This document shows, one piece after another, positions 20,690 through 31,717 of a stretch of DNA of 64,000 nucleotides. This DNA comes from Balaenoptera acutorostrata (taxonomy: Eukaryota > Chordata > Mammalia > Artiodactyla > Balaenopteridae), in the NCBI RefSeq assembly GCF_949987535.1, contig NC_080075.1, positions 58,501,636-58,565,635 of the forward strand, given 5' to 3'. Position numbers and translations under genes: made by a program. The notes under the pieces are model-generated. The model made no database searches, had not been told where the DNA came from, and was given only the letters and a program-made list of their open reading frames with translations. How positions within the stretch are numbered: the stretch's first letter is position 1; every line of letters begins with the position of its first letter.

Positions 20690-20905
20690 GTGCAGGCTAG
20701 CAGAGTGGGTAGTAGCCTAAGCCGTCAGGTTCAAAGCCTAGCCTTGCTACCGCCAGCTGTGAGACCATGAGCCAGTGGCTTGCCGTCTCCATCTATAAAT
20801 GTCGGACCTATCTCCGAGGGCTACCATGAAGTTCATGTGAATCAGTCAACCCAGGTCATAAGGATAGAGCCCAGCATATAGGAAGTATGCTGTAACAGTT
20901 TGTTA
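20690..20905 (+). mobile_element. MIR SINE
   Basis: AGGTTCAAAGCCTAGCCTTG, GCCAGCTGTGAGACCATGAG and the 3' part AGAGCCCAGCATATAGGAAG show a fairly complete, old MIR in + orientation. Confidence 0.6.
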
Positions 20906-21061
20906 CTGCTCTCTTGGTGTTTTTTTTCCACACCCAATCAATAGACACCCAGTCCGAAGGGGTTCAGGGAGTCTCCTTCATCTGCCCCCACCAAACCAAC
21001 CCAGCCACTTGGGCCTTAAGATGAGAATAATAACTGCTTTCCTTTAGAAATTCTAGATAGA

Positions 21062-21228
21062 TCTGCGCTGTCCATTATGGTAGGCACTAGCCACATGTGC
21101 CTATGTACATTTAACTTAAAATTTAAAACTTACTTCCACATGGCAGGTACTCAGCTGTAGCTGGGGGATACTGCACTGAATGTTTCCATCATTGCAGAAA
21201 GTTCTGTTGGACAACACTGCTATTCTGG
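21062..21228. mobile_element. Small hAT-type MER element
   Basis: The ends GCTGTCCATTATGGTAGG and AGTTCTGTTGGACAACACTG form imperfect terminal inverted repeats around CACTAGCCACATGTG, typical of a widespread non-autonomous hAT element. Confidence 0.65.
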
Positions 21229-21772
21229 AGTGTTCTAGCAAAATGCAAACAACTGTAAGGAAGGAAGCTTCTATCATGCCAACCCTTGAAGGGTTGTCCT
21301 TTTCCAAAGCAAGCCCTGGGACACACCCATGGTGCCCTTGATGGCTTCCCCCTCTGCACGTTTCACTTTCACGAGCAATGCAGCGCGAACATGCTTATTC
21401 ACAGGCCCCTGGCTGAGTGTTTGCCTCAGATGAATCCGTGGAGGAAGCATCGCTGATTTGCGAGGCAGCCCACGTGTTTCTGTAGAGGGTAATGTGCATT
21501 TAAAATCTTGAAACCGGCCATCATAGAAAACCCCCCAAAATGTTGCACTGAATACCTCCCACCTCCACCCCCATCCCACCTCTGGGCCTCCGAGGCCATT
21601 TCCACCCCTGTTCGCTCCCTGTGTGCCTGTGCTGAGTTTCTGGGGTCCCGGTAACAGGGGCTGCCCCCTGGGGTCTGGTCTTTCTGTCTCCCTTTCCTCT
21701 TCTCAGTTCCTCCCCTGCTGAGCCCCAGCTCCCCACACCCCCAGGCTCTTGGAGGGCAGCTCACTGCTGTCC
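21229..21772. other. Unique intergenic sequence
   Basis: No gene or repeat is recognised. It grades into a C-rich tract at its right end. Confidence 0.5.
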
Positions 21773-21812
21773 ACCCCCTGCCCCCCCCCCCGCCACTTCC
21801 CCTCCCCCCCCC
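21773..21812. repeat. C-rich tract (G-quadruplex-capable on minus strand)
   Basis: Four or more C-runs of 4-12 bases are separated by very short spacers (CCCCCTG, a 12-C run, CCCCTCCCCCCCC). The minus strand therefore has G-runs fitting the G-quadruplex pattern. Confidence 0.7.
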
Positions 21813-24060
21813 AGATGGAGCCAAAGACTGAGGCTGTCACCTGACAGCCCCGGGCAGGCCTGGGTCAGTCCCACTGGCTCAGAGCACCTGGGGCTTGAGG
21901 GCAAGGAGGGGGGGAGACTCTCCGCCTGAAACCAGGAGGGAGGCCCCCATCCGTGTGACTGTGGGCAAGGACAGCAGAAACCCTCCCGAGACAACAGTGT
22001 TGCCCGTTGAAGATGTGAGACCGTGTAGGTGCATCTCAGTGAGAGCACATGGGTGAGTGCGTACGTGTGCACAAGGGTGTGAGTCTGAGCGGGTACGTGT
22101 GCCAGTGAGTGTGTGTGTCTCAGGAGCCGTTGTGTCAGGGGTTATGTAAGGAAGACACTCCCCGGGGCCAACAAACCGCAGTGGTGTAACCGCCGGCTGG
22201 CAGGGCCACCAGAAGGAAAGGAGGGAAAATGTAAACACCGCGCTGGGCCCGTCTCTCACCCGCCACAGGCAGGCCCTGGACAGCGCAGCCCTTCCGGTCC
22301 TCCATTCCCACTGCCTCAGGCCCTATGCGCTGGCCTGGGATGGGGTGATAGTGGAGGCCAAAGAGGCCAAGGCCAGGGGGTCACAAGAACTCTGCAGGGA
22401 GTGGACATCCCCAGCTCTCCATCTGGGCCCAAAGGACGGGACGGAGAGGAGAACTCAGCAGGGTGTACCTGGGCTCCTCCTGGGCCCGCCATAGGCCATG
22501 CACCCCCCCCACAAGCAAGGTATGCCACCTTCCTCACCCCCAGAGCTGCTCTCTCTTTAAAGCCTTTGGGAACAGGCGTCCCTGTGTCCCAGAGGCCTCT
22601 GCCTGGCATGGAGCCCATCGCCCTGCACTGAGCCAGTATGGACTCACCGCTCACCTGCTTACATCCTTGGGGTGGCCTCAGGGCCAGCTGTCTCTGCCCC
22701 TTTCTCACATACACACAAAGGTGCACCTCCTCCCTGCCCCCCACACCTCATCCCCAGCCCAGACGCCTGCCTTCCAGTCAGCTCCCAGCCGCTCAGCCCT
22801 TTAGCACTGCACCTGAGGCCCTCTCTTCCAGGAAGCCTCCCCGACTGCTCGGGGCTAGAGTACTTTCTCCCTGCTCCGAGCTCCTGAGGTGCCTCTGGAC
22901 ACGCAACCTGACATCTGGCCACGCACAGCCGTCCCTTCTTGCCCAGCTGTTCACTTTAGTAATAATGGCCACCATCTACGCGGCATATTCTCCACCAAAC
23001 CCAGTCCCTTGAAGCTGTTATCGCCTGTCATCCTCGCACTAGCCCTAGAAGGTGGCTTTCTTACTTCCATTATGTGGCAGGGGAGCACACAATTGAAGCC
23101 GGAGGCATCACAGAACGTGGGTGGGCCGCTCAGCTCCAGGAAAGCTAGGCTCTGACCCAGAGACCCTGCAGCCAAGGCTCGGCCTGGGAGCTTCCAGTGG
23201 GCTGGGAGGGTCAGGGTCCCCTTAACCTTGAGGTCCTTCCCCGAGAGTCCTTTGGAGTTGTCACTGAGCTGGCTGTGTGTTCTTGTGAGTGTACAGGAGG
23301 GAGGGAGAGAGAGAATTCTCACCAAGGTGGCAACTCAAACTCGGGAGACAAGTGAGTAAAACCCAGAAAGCTAGAAAGCAAAGATGACTCAGGAGACATC
23401 TGTCAGCCTGGCCAAAGTCAGAGACAGGGCAGGGCAGCAGGAAGGAAGGGGGAGCCCGGGGAAAGGGAGAAGTGGCTTAGGGCTGGCTCTCTGGCTCCCA
23501 TCCCCCTCCAGAGGAAGCATCCTGCTGGCTCACCCTGGCCTGTGAGATCCTGAGGGCCCGGGAGCACATCATCTTCTTCCCTCTGTTCCCCTGCCACACT
23601 GGGCCCATGGCAGTCACCCACCCTCAGGGAGCAGGGGCTGGTACATGAACTGGAATGGCTAGCCTCCCCCAGCAGCAAAATTGTCTGCTGTGCCAGGGTT
23701 AAATGACATAAAATGCACCACACCTGGCACACAAATGACACTAGATAGTGTTAAGGCCCCACTCTCTTCCCCACTCGGCACCATCGCTGCCAACCTTCCT
23801 CTGGTCACTTGTAGTAAAGTTGGAAGTCCACAGAGGACCTCCCTGGCCCTGGGCTCCAGGGAGGAGGAGGGATGCAGAGGTGCTGGGAACCCTCCTCGCC
23901 CTCCCCTGGGTGAGCGGTGGGTGAGCTCGCACACCTCGTCCAGTTTAGAAGGTACCTCTGCCCTCCCTTAGTCCCTATTCACCTCCTGCCCCTTCTCCGC
24001 CCGGCTTCCTCCAGCCCTGGACACTTGAGCACGCCATGCCTTCCCGCAGCCATCGCCGTC
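21813..24060. other. Unique intergenic sequence with MIR-like traces
   Basis: No gene is seen. A GT-rich patch lies at 22050-22125. A reverse MIR is likely at about 22960-23110 (TAATAATGGCCACCATCTAC, CCATTATGTGGCAGGGGAG) and a MIR 3' end at about 23690-23750. Open frames up to 172 codons have no recognisable domain. Confidence 0.5.
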
Positions 24061-24064
24061 CATC

Positions 24065-24190
24065 TGGTTTTCCAGAATACGGACTCTGGAGCCAGCCTGA
24101 CTGGTTCCATCCCAGTTTTCCCATTTATCAGCTGTGTGACCTTGGGCAAGTTCCTCAATCTCTCTGTGCCTCTGTTTCCTCATCTATGAT
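24065..24190 (+). mobile_element. MIR SINE
   Basis: GGACTCTGGAGCCAGCCTGA, CAGCTGTGTGACCTTGGGCA and CTGTTTCCTCATCTATG are well-preserved forward MIR motifs. Confidence 0.8.
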
Positions 24191-24314
24191 TCCCCTGTTC
24201 CCTGGAGGCTCAAGGGGAAATTTTATTTCATCAAATGGCCTTCAAGTTCCAGAAGGGTAAAGGAAGCCCATTAATTAGACCACACTGTCTTTTAAAATTC
24301 TCTACCTCCACTTT

Positions 24315-24400
24315 CAGAGACGATGACCCCATATTACTGAGGCAGAGATTGAGGTTCAGAGAAAGTTCATGCCTTGCCCAAGGCCACCAGGCTAACCTGC
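24315..24400 (-). mobile_element. MIR fragment
   Basis: CAGAGATTGAGGTTCAGAGA and TGCCTTGCCCAAGGCCACCA are reverse MIR core motifs. Confidence 0.6.
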
Positions 24401-25139
24401 CCTCAGGAGCTCTCTCTGCCTGCATTGGGTTAATTGCAACTCTGATTCCTGGGCTCTGAGATGGGCCCAAGAGATTCTGGCCCAAGGGCGACCGGGGGTG
24501 GGGGGGTGATTAGGAAAGAGGTGAACAAGCATTTAAAATGCTCTAACAAGAGACTGGACATCACATAGAGGCCTGTTCGCAGGGGCCCAGCCCCACAACA
24601 GCATGTCTGTGAAATGGTAGATTCCACATGGCCCAAGAATGGGCTGGGTCTGCGTGTGCTGATCAGAGGGCCGTCTAAGCTATGAGGTTACAAGAGCAAG
24701 GGAAGATCTGTGTGTTACAATACAACTTCTTTTCCTGTACATTCTGTTTAACAGATACACATGCATGCCTTATATGCTAGTGTCGGCCTAACATTTTTTT
24801 CGGGCAGGCTACACAAGAAACTGTTACCTGGTTACCCTCAGACAGAGACTGGGAAAGAATGAAGGCAAGGCAGGGGAGAGTTTTATTTTAAACCTTCCTC
24901 TTTTGTTTGACTTTCCTACCATGTACATATATTATTACAGGCATACCTCAGAGATATTGTGGATTCAGTTCCAGACCACTGCAATAAAGTAAATATCTCA
25001 ATAAAGCGAGTCACACACTTTTTTTTTTTTGGTTTCCCAACACATATAAAAGTTACGTTTACACTATGCTGTGTTCAATGTGTAGTAGCATATGTCTAAA
25101 ACAGCAATGTACATACCTTAATTTAAAAATACTTTATTT

Positions 25140-25435
25140 GGGCTTCCCTGGTGGTACAGTGGTTGAGAATCCACCTGCCAGTGCAGGGGACACAGGTTCG
25201 AGCCCTGGTCTGGGAAGATCCCACATGCCACGGAGCAACTGGGCCCGTGAGCCACAACTACTGAGCCTGCGCGTCTGGAGCCTGTGCTCCGCAACAAGAG
25301 AGGCCGCAATAGTGAGAGGCCCGCGCACCGTGATGAAGAGTGGCCCCCGCTCGCCGCAACTAGAGAAAGCCCTCGCACAGAAACGAAGACCCAACACAGC
25401 CAAAAATAAAAATAAAATAAATAAATAAATTTATT
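25140..25435 (+). mobile_element. CHR-type SINE in Tigger
   Basis: Begins GGGCTTCCCTGGTGGTACAG and ends in an AAATAAATAAAT-type tail. The body has the AGAGAAAGCCCTCGCACAG variant shared with 25675 and 27913. The short TTTATT flanks may be the target duplication. An (AC)n of about 17 bases follows at 25440. Confidence 0.93.
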
Positions 25436-25674
25436 AAAAAACACACACACACACACTGAAATCCACATTTACCTCTATGCCTCATGCATACCCTACCTCT
25501 CAGAACTCCAACTTTCTCAAAAAAAAAAAAAAGTTAAAAAAAAAAATTATTTGCCAAAAAAAATGCTAACTGTCATCTGACAATGCAGGGTTGACACAAA
25601 CCCTCAAGTTTGTGAAAAAAAACCTGCAATATCGGTGAAGCACAATAAAGCAAAACACAATAAAGCAAGGTATG

Positions 25675-25971
25675 GGGCTTCCCTGGTGGCGCAGTGGTCA
25701 AGAATCCGCCTACCAATGCAGGGGACACGGGTTCAAGCCCTGGTCTGGGAAGATCCCACATGCCGCGGAGCAACTAGGCCCGTGAGCCACAACTACTGAG
25801 CCTGCGCGTCTGGAGCCTGTGCTCTGCAACAAGAGAGGCCGCGATAGTGAGAGGCCCGCGCACCGCGATGAAGAATGGCCCCCACTTGCCACAACTAGAG
25901 AAAGCCCTCGCACAGAAACGAAGACCCGACACAGCCATAAATAAATAAATAAATAAATAATTTAAAAAAAA
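25675..25971 (+). mobile_element. CHR-type SINE in Tigger, perfect target duplication
   Basis: It starts GGGCTTCCCTGGTGGCGCAG and ends with an (AAAT)n tail. AAAGCAAGGTATG occurs identically at 25662-25674 and 25972-25984, a 13-base duplication of the Tigger end sequence. The body is nearly identical to the copy at 25140, in direct orientation about 535 bp away. Confidence 0.95.
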
Positions 25972-25993
25972 AAAGCAAGGTATGCCTTCATAT

Positions 25994-26301
25994 TTTATTT
26001 TATTTTATTTTTTAATATTTTTAATATTTATTTATTTTATTAATTATTTATTTTTGGCTGTGTCGGGTCTTAGTTGTGACACGCGGGATCTTCGTTGCAG
26101 CATGCGGGATCTTTCGTTGCAGTGCGTGGGCTTCTCTCTAGTTGTGGCGCGTGGGCTCCAGAGTGCGTGGGCTCAGTAGTTGTGGCATGTGGGTTTAGTT
26201 GCCCCGTGGCATGTGGGATCTTAGTTCCCCGACCAGGGATCGAACCCGTGTCGCCTGCATTGGAAGGCAGATTCTTTACCCTGGACCACCAGGGAAGTCC
26301 C
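25994..26301 (-). mobile_element. Older CHR-related SINE at Tigger end
   Basis: Minus-strand element with a T-rich tail from 25994 and head complement ACCACCAGGGAAGTCC at about 26301. TGCCTTCAT flanks both sides. The internal sequence TCTTAGTTCCCCGACCAGGG differs from the other copies, indicating another, more diverged subfamily. Confidence 0.88.
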
Positions 26302-27339
26302 TGCCTTCATTTTTAAAATGCCAACAGATGTTATCTGAGCACTTGGGATTAAAAGCCATTCTGCTCTTTTTCTGAAGTGTCAAAAAAAAAAAAAAAAGAT
26401 GAAATGACAGTTTGTGGGAGGTGGGTATGGTTTTGTTGGGTCTTGCTGCTGAGAGCAGGGCCTGGCTGGGAACAAGAGGCTTAAGCGCCCATGGACCTCA
26501 GAAAGGGCATGGGGGAGGGGGTCCTGCCTGCTGATTCTTCCTCCCCCGCAACTGGCTCAGGAGGACTTTGAGGGGCCCAGGCCAGCCCTCAAGGCTTTGG
26601 GGGCCCTCTTTCCCGCTTGAGCTAAACCTTCCAGAGCACAGGCTCCTTTGAATGAAGACAAGAACCAGGAGGACCTCTGTCTGTCTGTCTGCCTGCGGTT
26701 TGCCTGCAATTCGCATGACCCACCACTGGCTGTCCTGCTTTCAGAGCCTCTGGCCCCAGGCTTCCCTGGGGGAGCTGGGGGATCACCCTCCGTGGCCAGG
26801 TGCTGTCTGCCAAGTCCTGCCCTCCTGTCCTCTCACAGGAGCCTCCTACATCCCTGGGGCAGATTCGTGGACAGGTGCCACACCTTGCTGGCCAGTCCTG
26901 GAGGGCCTGGGGATCTGCTGGGGGATTCAGTTTCAGGGAGGTGACCTCCTGACTCTCTCCTCAGTCCTGGCCTGTGGGGCTCGCAAGTTTGCAGTCACTG
27001 CTGGCCCAGCACCACGTGAGGTCCCTGGCTTCACTCACCGCTGACCACCATGCCGAGCCATGACCACGTCCTAGTGAACAGAGGCACCCCTCCCCCCAAA
27101 GGGAAAGAGTGCTGTGAGCTCCATTTTATAGGCTAAGAAACTGAGGTCCAGGTTGGTAAGTGACTTGCCAAGGCCAATGGTGAGCCAGTGACAGAACAAT
27201 GCCTGAGATTCAGGCAGGTCTCCATCCTGGGTACTTGACCCTCAAGGGTGGCCTGAAGAAATGAAGTTAATATTATCTCAGGATTATCTGAAGAAAAACC
27301 TGCCTTAAAATTGACTCAGCTCAACAGCATATGCCATTA
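26302..27339. other. Unique intergenic sequence
   Basis: No gene is supported. A reverse MIR core lies at about 27118-27205 (CCATTTTATAGGCTAAGAAA, GTGACTTGCCAAGGCC). The open frame at 26652-27044 (130 codons) has no domain. Confidence 0.5.
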
Positions 27340-28548
27340 TGAATTAAAACAACAACAAAATGCCACTACATACCTGTTAGAATAGCCAAAATCTGGAACA
27401 CTGACAACACCAAATGCTGGCGAAGATGTGGAACATCAAGAACTATCATTATTGCTGGTGAGAATGCAAAATGGTACAGCACTTGGAAAGGCAGTTTGGC
27501 AATTTTTTTTACAGAACTAAATATGCTATTTATGATCTAGCAATCACGCTCCTTGATACTTACCCAAATGAGCTGAAAACTTATGTCCACACAAAAATCT
27601 GCACACAGATACATATAGCAGCTTTGTTCATAATTGCCACAACTTGGAAGTAACCAAGGTGCCCTTCAGTAGGTGAATGGATAAATAAACTCTGGTACAC
27701 CCAGACAATGGAATCTTATTCAGTACTAAAGGAAATGAATAATAAGCCATAAAAGACATGGAGGAAACTTAAATGCATATTTCTAAGGGAAAGAAGCCAA
27801 TCTGAAAAGCCTACGCACTGTATGATTCCAACTAGATAACATTCTGGAAGAGGCAAAACTATGGAGACAGTAAAAAGATCAGTAGTTGCCAGGGGTTAAA
27901 GAGGAGAGAAGGGGGCTTCCCTGGTGGCTCAGTGGTTGAGAATCTGCCTGCCAATGCAGGGGACACGGGTTCGAGCCCTGGTCTGGGAAGATCCCACATG
28001 CCGCGGAGCAACTGGGCCCGTGAGCCACAACTACTGAGCCTGCGCGTCTGGAGCCTGTGCTCCACAACAAGAGAGGCCGTGACAGTGAGAGGCCCGCGCA
28101 CCGCGATGAAGAGTGGCCCCCACTCGCTGCAACTAGAGAAAGCCCTCGCACAGAAACGAAGACCCAACACAGACATAAATAAATAAATAAATAAATAAAT
28201 TTAAAAAAAGAGGAGAGAAGGATGAATAAGCAGAGCACAGAGGATTTTAGGGGGTGGTAAAACTACTCTGTAGGATACTAGAGTAGTGAATACATGGCAT
28301 TTTACCTTTGGCCAAACCCAAAGAATATACAACATTGAGAGTGAACCCTAATGTAAACTGTGGGCCTGAGTGATAATGAGGTGTCATGCAGGTTCCTCAG
28401 CTGTCACAAACATGCCACTCTGGCGGAGGATGTTGCTAATGGGGGAGTCTGTGCACGGGTGGGGGCAGGGGGGGTATGGGAACTCTCTGCACTTTCTGTG
28501 CAATTTTGCCGTGAATCTAAAACTGTCCTAAAATGTAAAATCTACGAA
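27340..28548 (+). mobile_element. L1 3' end (ORF2 end and 3' UTR), split by SINE
   Basis: AATGCTGGCGAAGATGTGGA, CAGCTTTGTTCATAATTGCC and CAATGGAATCTTATTCAGTA are L1 ORF2-end motifs. After the SINE at 27913-28206 the 3' UTR continues through GGAGGATGTTGCTAATGGGG to TAAAACTGTCCTAAAATG, its usual 3' end. It is an old mammalian L1 with many stops. Confidence 0.9.
27913..28206 (+). mobile_element. CHR-type SINE in L1, perfect target duplication
   Basis: The head is GGGCTTCCCTGGTGGCTCAG and the tail is (AAAT)n. AAAGAGGAGAGAAGG is identical at 27898-27912 and 28207-28221. It belongs to the same body variant as the copies at 25140 and 25675. Confidence 0.95.
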
Positions 28549-31500
28549 AAGACGAAGGAAAGTCACCCAGGAGCGAGGGTTCTGGAAGACTCTCTCCCGT
28601 AAGAGGACACTGTTTCCCCAGCGCCGTCCTGAGCCCCTGCCCGCAGGGAGGTGGGTTGGAGGTGTTCGGTGCCTGTGCTGGGCTCCCAGCGTGGGAGCTG
28701 TGGGGTGAGCAGGCCCGACTTTGCCCCTGACACCTCCCCACGTGTTTCCTGGAGGAGCCTCAGAGATCCCCAGCCGTTGGCCCCCGTCTCCCCAGCTTCC
28801 TGTTTGGGCTCCAGAGAGACGTTGAGCCGTTTCTGCAGCTGAACTGGGAGCCGGTTGGGCTGGTGGGAGGGAGGACGCTTGCCTTGCTGGGGACCAGGTC
28901 AGGGGGCTGTGAATCGGTTGGCGCCTCAGCTTGTGGTCACCTGGAGGCTCAAATCCCGACCTGGAGGCCCTTGAGGGGTCAGCAAGTTCAGCCCCTGCCT
29001 CAGGGCAGGACATATCTGGGCCAGGCAGCTGAGGTCTCGGACATCACTTAGCCCATGCAGGCAGAACTTCTTCCTGGCCAGGGTGACTTGAGCAGGTCAC
29101 TTTATCCAGATGAGCCCCAGCTTCATCCCCTGTGACCACCTGCTCTGTAGGAACATAGGTTCGTACGTAGCAGCTCTTATTCTTACGGCAGATGGGACCC
29201 ACACTTCCCGCGTGTCTGAAGGAAGAATCCGCGACTTGTCCCCCCTCCCACCTGCCCCAGCCACACCCGAGAGCTTCATCCCAGCTGCAGACCTGCCAGC
29301 GGTCATGGAGAGCAGATGCCCCGGTTGATCAGGACAGAGGCATACACAGACGAGTACTTTCTGAGGGAGCAGCATGGGAAAGGCCAGGGAGACACTAAAG
29401 CGACCCTGAGGTTCAGGGAAGGCTTCCTGGGGAAAGAGATTCTCAAGGCAGATGTTCAGTGATGAGTGGAGTTAGCCTGGTAGAGACAGGGTCCATTAGC
29501 AGCAGAGGCCCAGAGGCAGGCAGCAGGTACCTGATGCGGGCAACGGTGTGGTTAAAGAAGGTGCTGGGAGGGGAAGCCAGAGGGAGTTGGGGCGGTCCAG
29601 CCAGCTCATCCCACTTCCCCTCCCCCAGTCCTGGGGTGGGGTCTAGGACTGGCCCATCACTGGGGCCCTGGGGTCATTGCCCTGGGGTCTCAGCAGGATC
29701 CAGCCCCTGCAGCCCCACCCCTGCACACATGACAATCAGGCTCCACCAGGTGAACAGAAGCTCATGCCACTGCCCTGCACCCTTTGTGGCTCCAGAGTGG
29801 GTGAGGGGCCCTGGGGAGGCCAGACCACATACCCTTAGGGCCAGGGAGTGGGCAGAAGGGAGGATGACTGATCCAGGCTTCTGAAGGAAAGGGAGCTGCA
29901 GGGGCTACAGCCAGAGGGACCTGGCCACTGCCCTCAGGGAGGCTATTTGCTAGCAGGAAAGGCATTGCCTTGGGGCCCCGGTGTGTTGGTAGACAGGCTT
30001 CTATTTGGAGATGCTCCAGGAGATGCTTTTGGAGTGAGAGCTCTGCAGGGTGAGGATCGGGGGTGGGTGGCGTCCCCAGCTTCTGCTTCTCCAGCCCCAG
30101 AAGCAGCCCGCATCTCCTCTCACTGTTCCCAGCAAGGGTTGCAGGGAGGAGGAAAGTGGTATTCACTTTCAACCAGCCCCACTGTGCCCTCATGAGATGA
30201 GGACCTTCCTGGGTCAGGTGCTTGGCCTCCCCATCAGACTAGGGATTTCTGGAACAGAAGTCAGCTTTCCTTCTAAGACAGAGTCAGGGTTTCTGCCTCT
30301 TTCTGTTCTCCACGTCCCCTGGCAGTTCCTGAGCCATTCTCCCCAGGTGACATAAGGCCTGGGCCTCTATGATGTGCAGAGGATCTCTGCTTCTGCCCGG
30401 TGGGTGGGTAGTTCTGGCCATCCCAGTCCAGATCTTCTCCTGGGTCGGTGAGGGCTCCACAGGGAGGTGGGGCTGGGGAGGGCCTGATGGGAGGAGAGGA
30501 AGGCAGGACTGGGGTATAATTTGGGGAGCCCAGGACAAAATGAAAATTGGGGGCCCCTTGTTCAAACTTTTTAAATTCCGGGATGGCATCAACAGAGTAT
30601 TAAACCAAGCATGGGGTCCTTCTAAGTGCAGGGACTTGTATAGCTGCACGGATCGCACATCCATAAAGCCAGGCCTGCGGGAGGGAGCAGGTGTTCCAGA
30701 AATGGGGGCTCTTCGTGGAGAGACGAAAGGAGGCTGGAGCAAGGACCAAGGGACAGGGAGGAGCTGGGTCTCCTGGACTGTTGAAAACAGGGAAAGATGA
30801 GGCTGATTAGGTTGGATGGTACCAGATCCAGAAGAATCCTGAACACTCAAATTTGAACTTGATCTGGAGGTAAACACTAAAGTTTCCTGAGCCCCCAGGG
30901 AACCAGGAGAGGCTTGGCCAGGGTGGAACAGGAGTGGGCCCATGGAAATCAATTGCTCCCTAGATGATTTACTGAAGAGGAAACTAAGGCCCAGAGAGGG
31001 ACAGAGACTTGCCCAAGGTCATCCAGCCAGGGGTAGAGAGCCAGGCCAGAGCTCTAGCTGCCTGGAATCTTGTCTCAGATTCTGTGGGGAATAAATTGAG
31101 AACTGATGTGCAGCATGGGAGGGCAGGTAGTGTTGGGCCTCTGATGTTTACTACACCTAAAGGGCAGGACCAACCTCCCCCAGAACCTTCAGTCTCGGGG
31201 CATCCTCTCCTGGGTGTCCTTTTCCTCTAGCCCTGCCTATGTGTCTCTTGTGTTCCCCCTTTGCCCATCCTCATGCTTCTCCACTACCTTCCTTACTTGG
31301 CCCCCCAGAGCTGTGCCTTGCCACGGACCTGAACTTTTGCAAACTCAACCCCCTACCCCCACCCCTACCCACCCCCAGGCCGGCAATGGCCTGCAAGTGA
31401 ACAGATGCCCAGAGCAGAAGTCTCTGCCACAGGAAGGCAGCCAAGGCCCCCGAGGTTCCTCCAGGCCCCGCCCAGAATCTGCTGCTTCCTCCTCCCTCTA

Positions 31501-31680
31501 CCTTGCCCCTCCCCCCATTCTACTTGGTGCTCTGCCCCCTCTCTACTCCCTCCTGCACTCCAAAACCCGGATCCTGAGACCCACTCAAGGCGTTTGGAAA
31601 CCTCGCTGACGCCTCAGTGCCCCCTGGGGCCTCCACATCCGTTACTTCCCTGTGTTCTTTGGGAAAATGGAGAGCTTGCA
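28549..31680. other. Unique intergenic sequence with old repeat traces
   Basis: No gene is supported. A reverse MIR lies near 30965-31055 (GAAACTAAGGCCCAGAGAGG, CTTGCCCAAGGTCATCCAGC). A block near 30528-30670 (GGGGCCCCTTGTTCAAAC, AACAGAGTATTAAACCAAGC) looks like an ancient interspersed repeat of uncertain family. The longest open frame in the gene-free part (222 codons, minus, 30284-30952) overlaps it and is not gene-like. Confidence 0.5.
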
Positions 31681-31688
31681 AAGCTACC

Positions 31689-31717
31689 ATGCAAATATAT
31701 GCAAAAGAGATGCAAAT
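31689..31717 (+). promoter_or_regulatory. Triple octamer (POU) motif cluster
   Basis: ATGCAAAT at 31689-31696, ATGCAAAA at 31699-31706 and ATGCAAAT at 31710-31717 lie in one 29-base stretch, in the same orientation, with starts 10 and 11 bases apart, about one helical turn. Two are perfect Oct1/Oct2 octamers. A function as enhancer is inferred only. Confidence 0.45.

Larger units (their letters stand above)
24938..26310. mobile_element. Tigger-type DNA transposon interrupted by three SINEs
   Basis: The left end after TA reads CAGGCATACCTCAGAGATAT and the right end reads CAATAAAGCAAGGTATGCCT, the inverted terminal sequences of pogo-like Tigger elements. Interior Tigger pieces lie at 24940-25139 and 25450-25675. 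SINEs occupy 25140-25435, 25675-25971 and about 25994-26301. Without the inserts the element is under 0.5 kb, so it is an internally deleted, non-autonomous copy with no transposase frame. Confidence 0.85.

Noticed and set aside
25118..25468. Repeated similar 60-120 residue frames seen at many sites
   Set aside because: They are translations of SINE copies, which explains why the same peptides recur on both strands.
30284..30952. 222-codon open frame on the minus strand
   Set aside because: Overlaps an apparent ancient interspersed repeat and low-complexity sequence; no domain or start context.
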